From Acidobacteriota bacterium (GTDB taxonomy: Bacteria; Acidobacteriota; Vicinamibacteria; Vicinamibacterales; Vicinamibacteraceae): 15,387 nucleotides of DNA. Position numbers and translations under genes: made by a program. This document shows positions 13,808-15,387 of the stretch, in pieces; within the stretch, counting starts at the first letter, position 1; every line of letters begins with the position of its first letter. The notes beneath the pieces were generated by a model. That model did no database searches. It was not told the origin of the DNA and worked only from the letters and a program-made list of their open reading frames with translations. The stretch covers positions 1 to 15,387 of the forward strand of contig JAEZDP010000240.1 in the NCBI GenBank assembly GCA_023418055.1. The letters run 5' to 3'.

Positions 13808-15387
13808 GTGACCCGGGCCACACTGCTCGACTTCTTCCACGACATCGCCGACCGCTCGGCCACGTTCCTGGTGCACGACGACGGCTACCGGACGTGGCGG
13901 TACTCCTACGCCGACGTCGGCCGCGCCTCGAAACTGCTGGCGGCCCGCCTGCACGAGGCGGGGCTTGCCAAAGGGGACGCCGTCCTGCTCTGGGGCGAGA
14001 ACCGTCCCGAGTGGATCGTGGCCTTCTGGGCCTGCCTGCTCCGCGGCATCGTCGTCGTGCCGATCGACTATCGGTCGCCCTCGTCGCTGCTGGAGCGGGT
14101 GCGCGGGGTCGTCGGCGCCACACTGGTGCTCGTTGGTGACGATGTCGATGCCGCTGCGCTGCCGGAGGGCCTGCGCTGCTGGCCCCTTTCCGGCGTGCTG
14201 CGCGACCTCCCCACCGGGCCGGTGCCCGTCCTTCCCGATGTCGCGGTGTCGAAGGAGGACACGGCCGAGATCATCTTCACCTCTGGAGCCACGGCGGAGC
14301 CCAAGGGCGTCATCATCACGCATCGGAACGTCCTCGCGAACATCGTGCCGATCGAGCGCGAGATGCAGGAGTACCTGCGCTATGCACGGCCGTTTGCCCC
14401 CATACGCTTCCTGAACCTGCTGCCGCTCAGCCACATGTTCGGGCAGGCGATGGCCACCTTCATCCCGCCCATGCTCAGCGGCACGGTGGTGTTCATGAGC
14501 GGGTACGGGCCGGGCGAGGTGGTGCGGCAGATCAGCCGGCGGCGCGTGTCGGTGCTCGTCTGCGTGCCGAAGATGCTGGACGTGCTGCGCGAATACGTCA
14601 GCCATCACTTTCCAGAAGCCCTGCATGCTCCGCCCGACGGCACGAAGTGGTATCGCCGCTGGTGGCGCTACCGGCGCGTGCACCGCGCGTTCGGCTGGAA
14701 GTTCTGGGCCGCGGTCGTCGGCGCCGCGCCGCTCGACCCGGACCTCGAGGCGTTCTGGGGACGGCTGGGGTTTCTGGTGGTCCAGGGCTACGGCCTCACC
14801 GAGACGGCCCCCATCGTCACGCTGAATCACCCGCTGTCGGCCCGGCGCGGGTCAGTGGGGAAACCCATTCACGGCGTGGAGGTGAAGATCGCCGAGGATG
14901 GCGAGGTGCTCGTGCGCGGCGACAACGTCACGCAGGGCTATGTGGGCGGCGGGGCGGACGCCGGTCGGGCCTTCGAAGACGGCTGGCTCCACACGGGTGA
15001 CATCGGCGAGCTCGACGATCAGGGCCGACTGTCGATCAAGGGCCGGAAGAAGGAGATGATCGTCACCCCCGAGGGGCTCAACGTGTTCCCCGAAGACGTG
15101 GAGCGGGTGCTGCTGGAACTGCCCGGCGTCCGCGATGCGGGCGTCGTCGGGCGGACGTGGCAGGGCGAAGAACGCGTGCACGCGGTGCTGCTGCTCGAGG
15201 CCGGCCAGCCGGTGGACCCGGTCGTGACGCGGGCCAACGCGGTGCTGGCCGATCACCAGCGCATTCGCAGTGCGTCGGTGTGGCCGGGCACGGAACTGCC
15301 CCGGACGGCCGGGACGCGAAAGCTGCAGCGCCAGCGGCTGAAGGCGTGGGTCGCCGAGGGCGGCTCGCCCGACGCAGCATCCACCGC
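13808..15387 (+). CDS. Acyl-AMP ligase (AMP-dependent synthetase/ligase), 3' end outside window
   Basis: Predicted ANL-superfamily enzyme that adenylates a carboxylic acid, probably a fatty acid, and passes it to CoA or an acyl carrier protein. There are 526 in-window residues from GTG 13808, with no stop before the edge. Motifs in order: the phosphate loop FTSGATAEPKGV (157-168), LPLSHMFG (205-212), YGLTETAP (328-335), GWLHTGD (392-398), the hinge region KGRKKEMIVTPEGLNVFPEDVE (411-432) and C-terminal RTAGTRKLQR (499-508), with Lys505 in the position of the adenylation lysine. The A3-A10 set looks complete, so the enzyme should be active. A basic, Trp-rich insert lies at 281-299 (WYRRWWRYRRVHRAFGWKF), seen in long-chain acyl ligases and possibly membrane-facing. 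The protein may continue into an acyl carrier or acyltransferase domain past the edge. It shares a divergent promoter with the DAC-like gene. Confidence 0.92.
   Translation, partial: MTRATLLDFFHDIADRSATFLVHDDGYRTWRYSYADVGRASKLLAARLHEAGLAKGDAVLLWGENRPEWIVAFWACLLRGIVVVPIDYRSPSSLLERVRGVVGATLVLVGDDVDAAALPEGLRCWPLSGVLRDLPTGPVPVLPDVAVSKEDTAEIIFTSGATAEPKGVIITHRNVLANIVPIEREMQEYLRYARPFAPIRFLNLLPLSHMFGQAMATFIPPMLSGTVVFMSGYGPGEVVRQISRRRVSVLVCVPKMLDVLREYVSHHFPEALHAPPDGTKWYRRWWRYRRVHRAFGWKFWAAVVGAAPLDPDLEAFWGRLGFLVVQGYGLTETAPIVTLNHPLSARRGSVGKPIHGVEVKIAEDGEVLVRGDNVTQGYVGGGADAGRAFEDGWLHTGDIGELDDQGRLSIKGRKKEMIVTPEGLNVFPEDVERVLLELPGVRDAGVVGRTWQGEERVHAVLLLEAGQPVDPVVTRANAVLADHQRIRSASVWPGTELPRTAGTRKLQRQRLKAWVAEGGSPDAAST

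Noticed and set aside
12434..14830. A 798-codon open frame on the - strand covering the DAC-like gene and continuing beneath the ligase gene
   Set aside because: The upstream half is low-complexity (His/Arg/Asp/Ala-rich) antisense of a clearly coding ligase; the true start is ATG 13786.

Overview
The window is about 15.4 kb of very GC-rich bacterial chromosome, tightly packed with ordinary metabolic and envelope genes. Gene content and style suggest a soil-type Acidobacteriota, perhaps class Vicinamibacteria: high GC at third codon positions, exported M20 amidohydrolase and dienelactone hydrolase, very short or absent 5' leaders behind A/T-rich -10 hexamers, and a 27-bp 'GGGGTCAGACC' intergenic repeat. 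That placement is an inference, since no rRNA, tRNA or other marker is present. I see no phage, plasmid, IS transposase or CRISPR.

Left part (1-3520, + strand): the C-terminal end of an unrecognised protein, then an NAD-type isocitrate/isopropylmalate dehydrogenase family enzyme, a compact PlsB-like glycerol-3-phosphate acyltransferase and a stand-alone proline dehydrogenase. The last two overlap by 8 bp and must be co-transcribed. A four-copy 27-bp tandem repeat fills the gap before the next, convergent gene.

Middle (3660-7120): an M20 (ArgE/DapE-type) deacylase on the - strand is divergent from a + strand pair, a classical SDR oxidoreductase and a CCA-adding tRNA nucleotidyltransferase with an HD domain, which share the bases TGATG. 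The cca stop codon lies inside one arm of an inverted pair of 7-bp repeat arrays that fill the gap before the next convergent operon.

Next (7121-9717, - strand): an exported AbgB-like M20 amidohydrolase followed 2 bp later by a fold-type II PLP threonine/serine dehydratase, a likely amino-acid salvage operon. Divergent from it is a small outer-membrane beta-barrel protein (9808-10470), which ends 3 bp from the end of an oppositely oriented operon: an atypical NAD-dependent epimerase-like SDR followed by a secreted dienelactone hydrolase family protein.

Right end: a 450-residue soluble protein with a C-terminal domain resembling the DisA diadenylate-cyclase domain but with a degraded RHR motif. 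It is divergent from a long acyl-AMP ligase that runs off the window. The two start codons are only 21 bp apart and share a symmetric A/T-rich core that can serve as a -10 element in both directions. This pair is the most interesting part of the window. The two repeat elements, the Asp-to-Val change in the dehydrogenase signature loop and the Glu substitution in the amidohydrolase metal motif are the other points worth checking.
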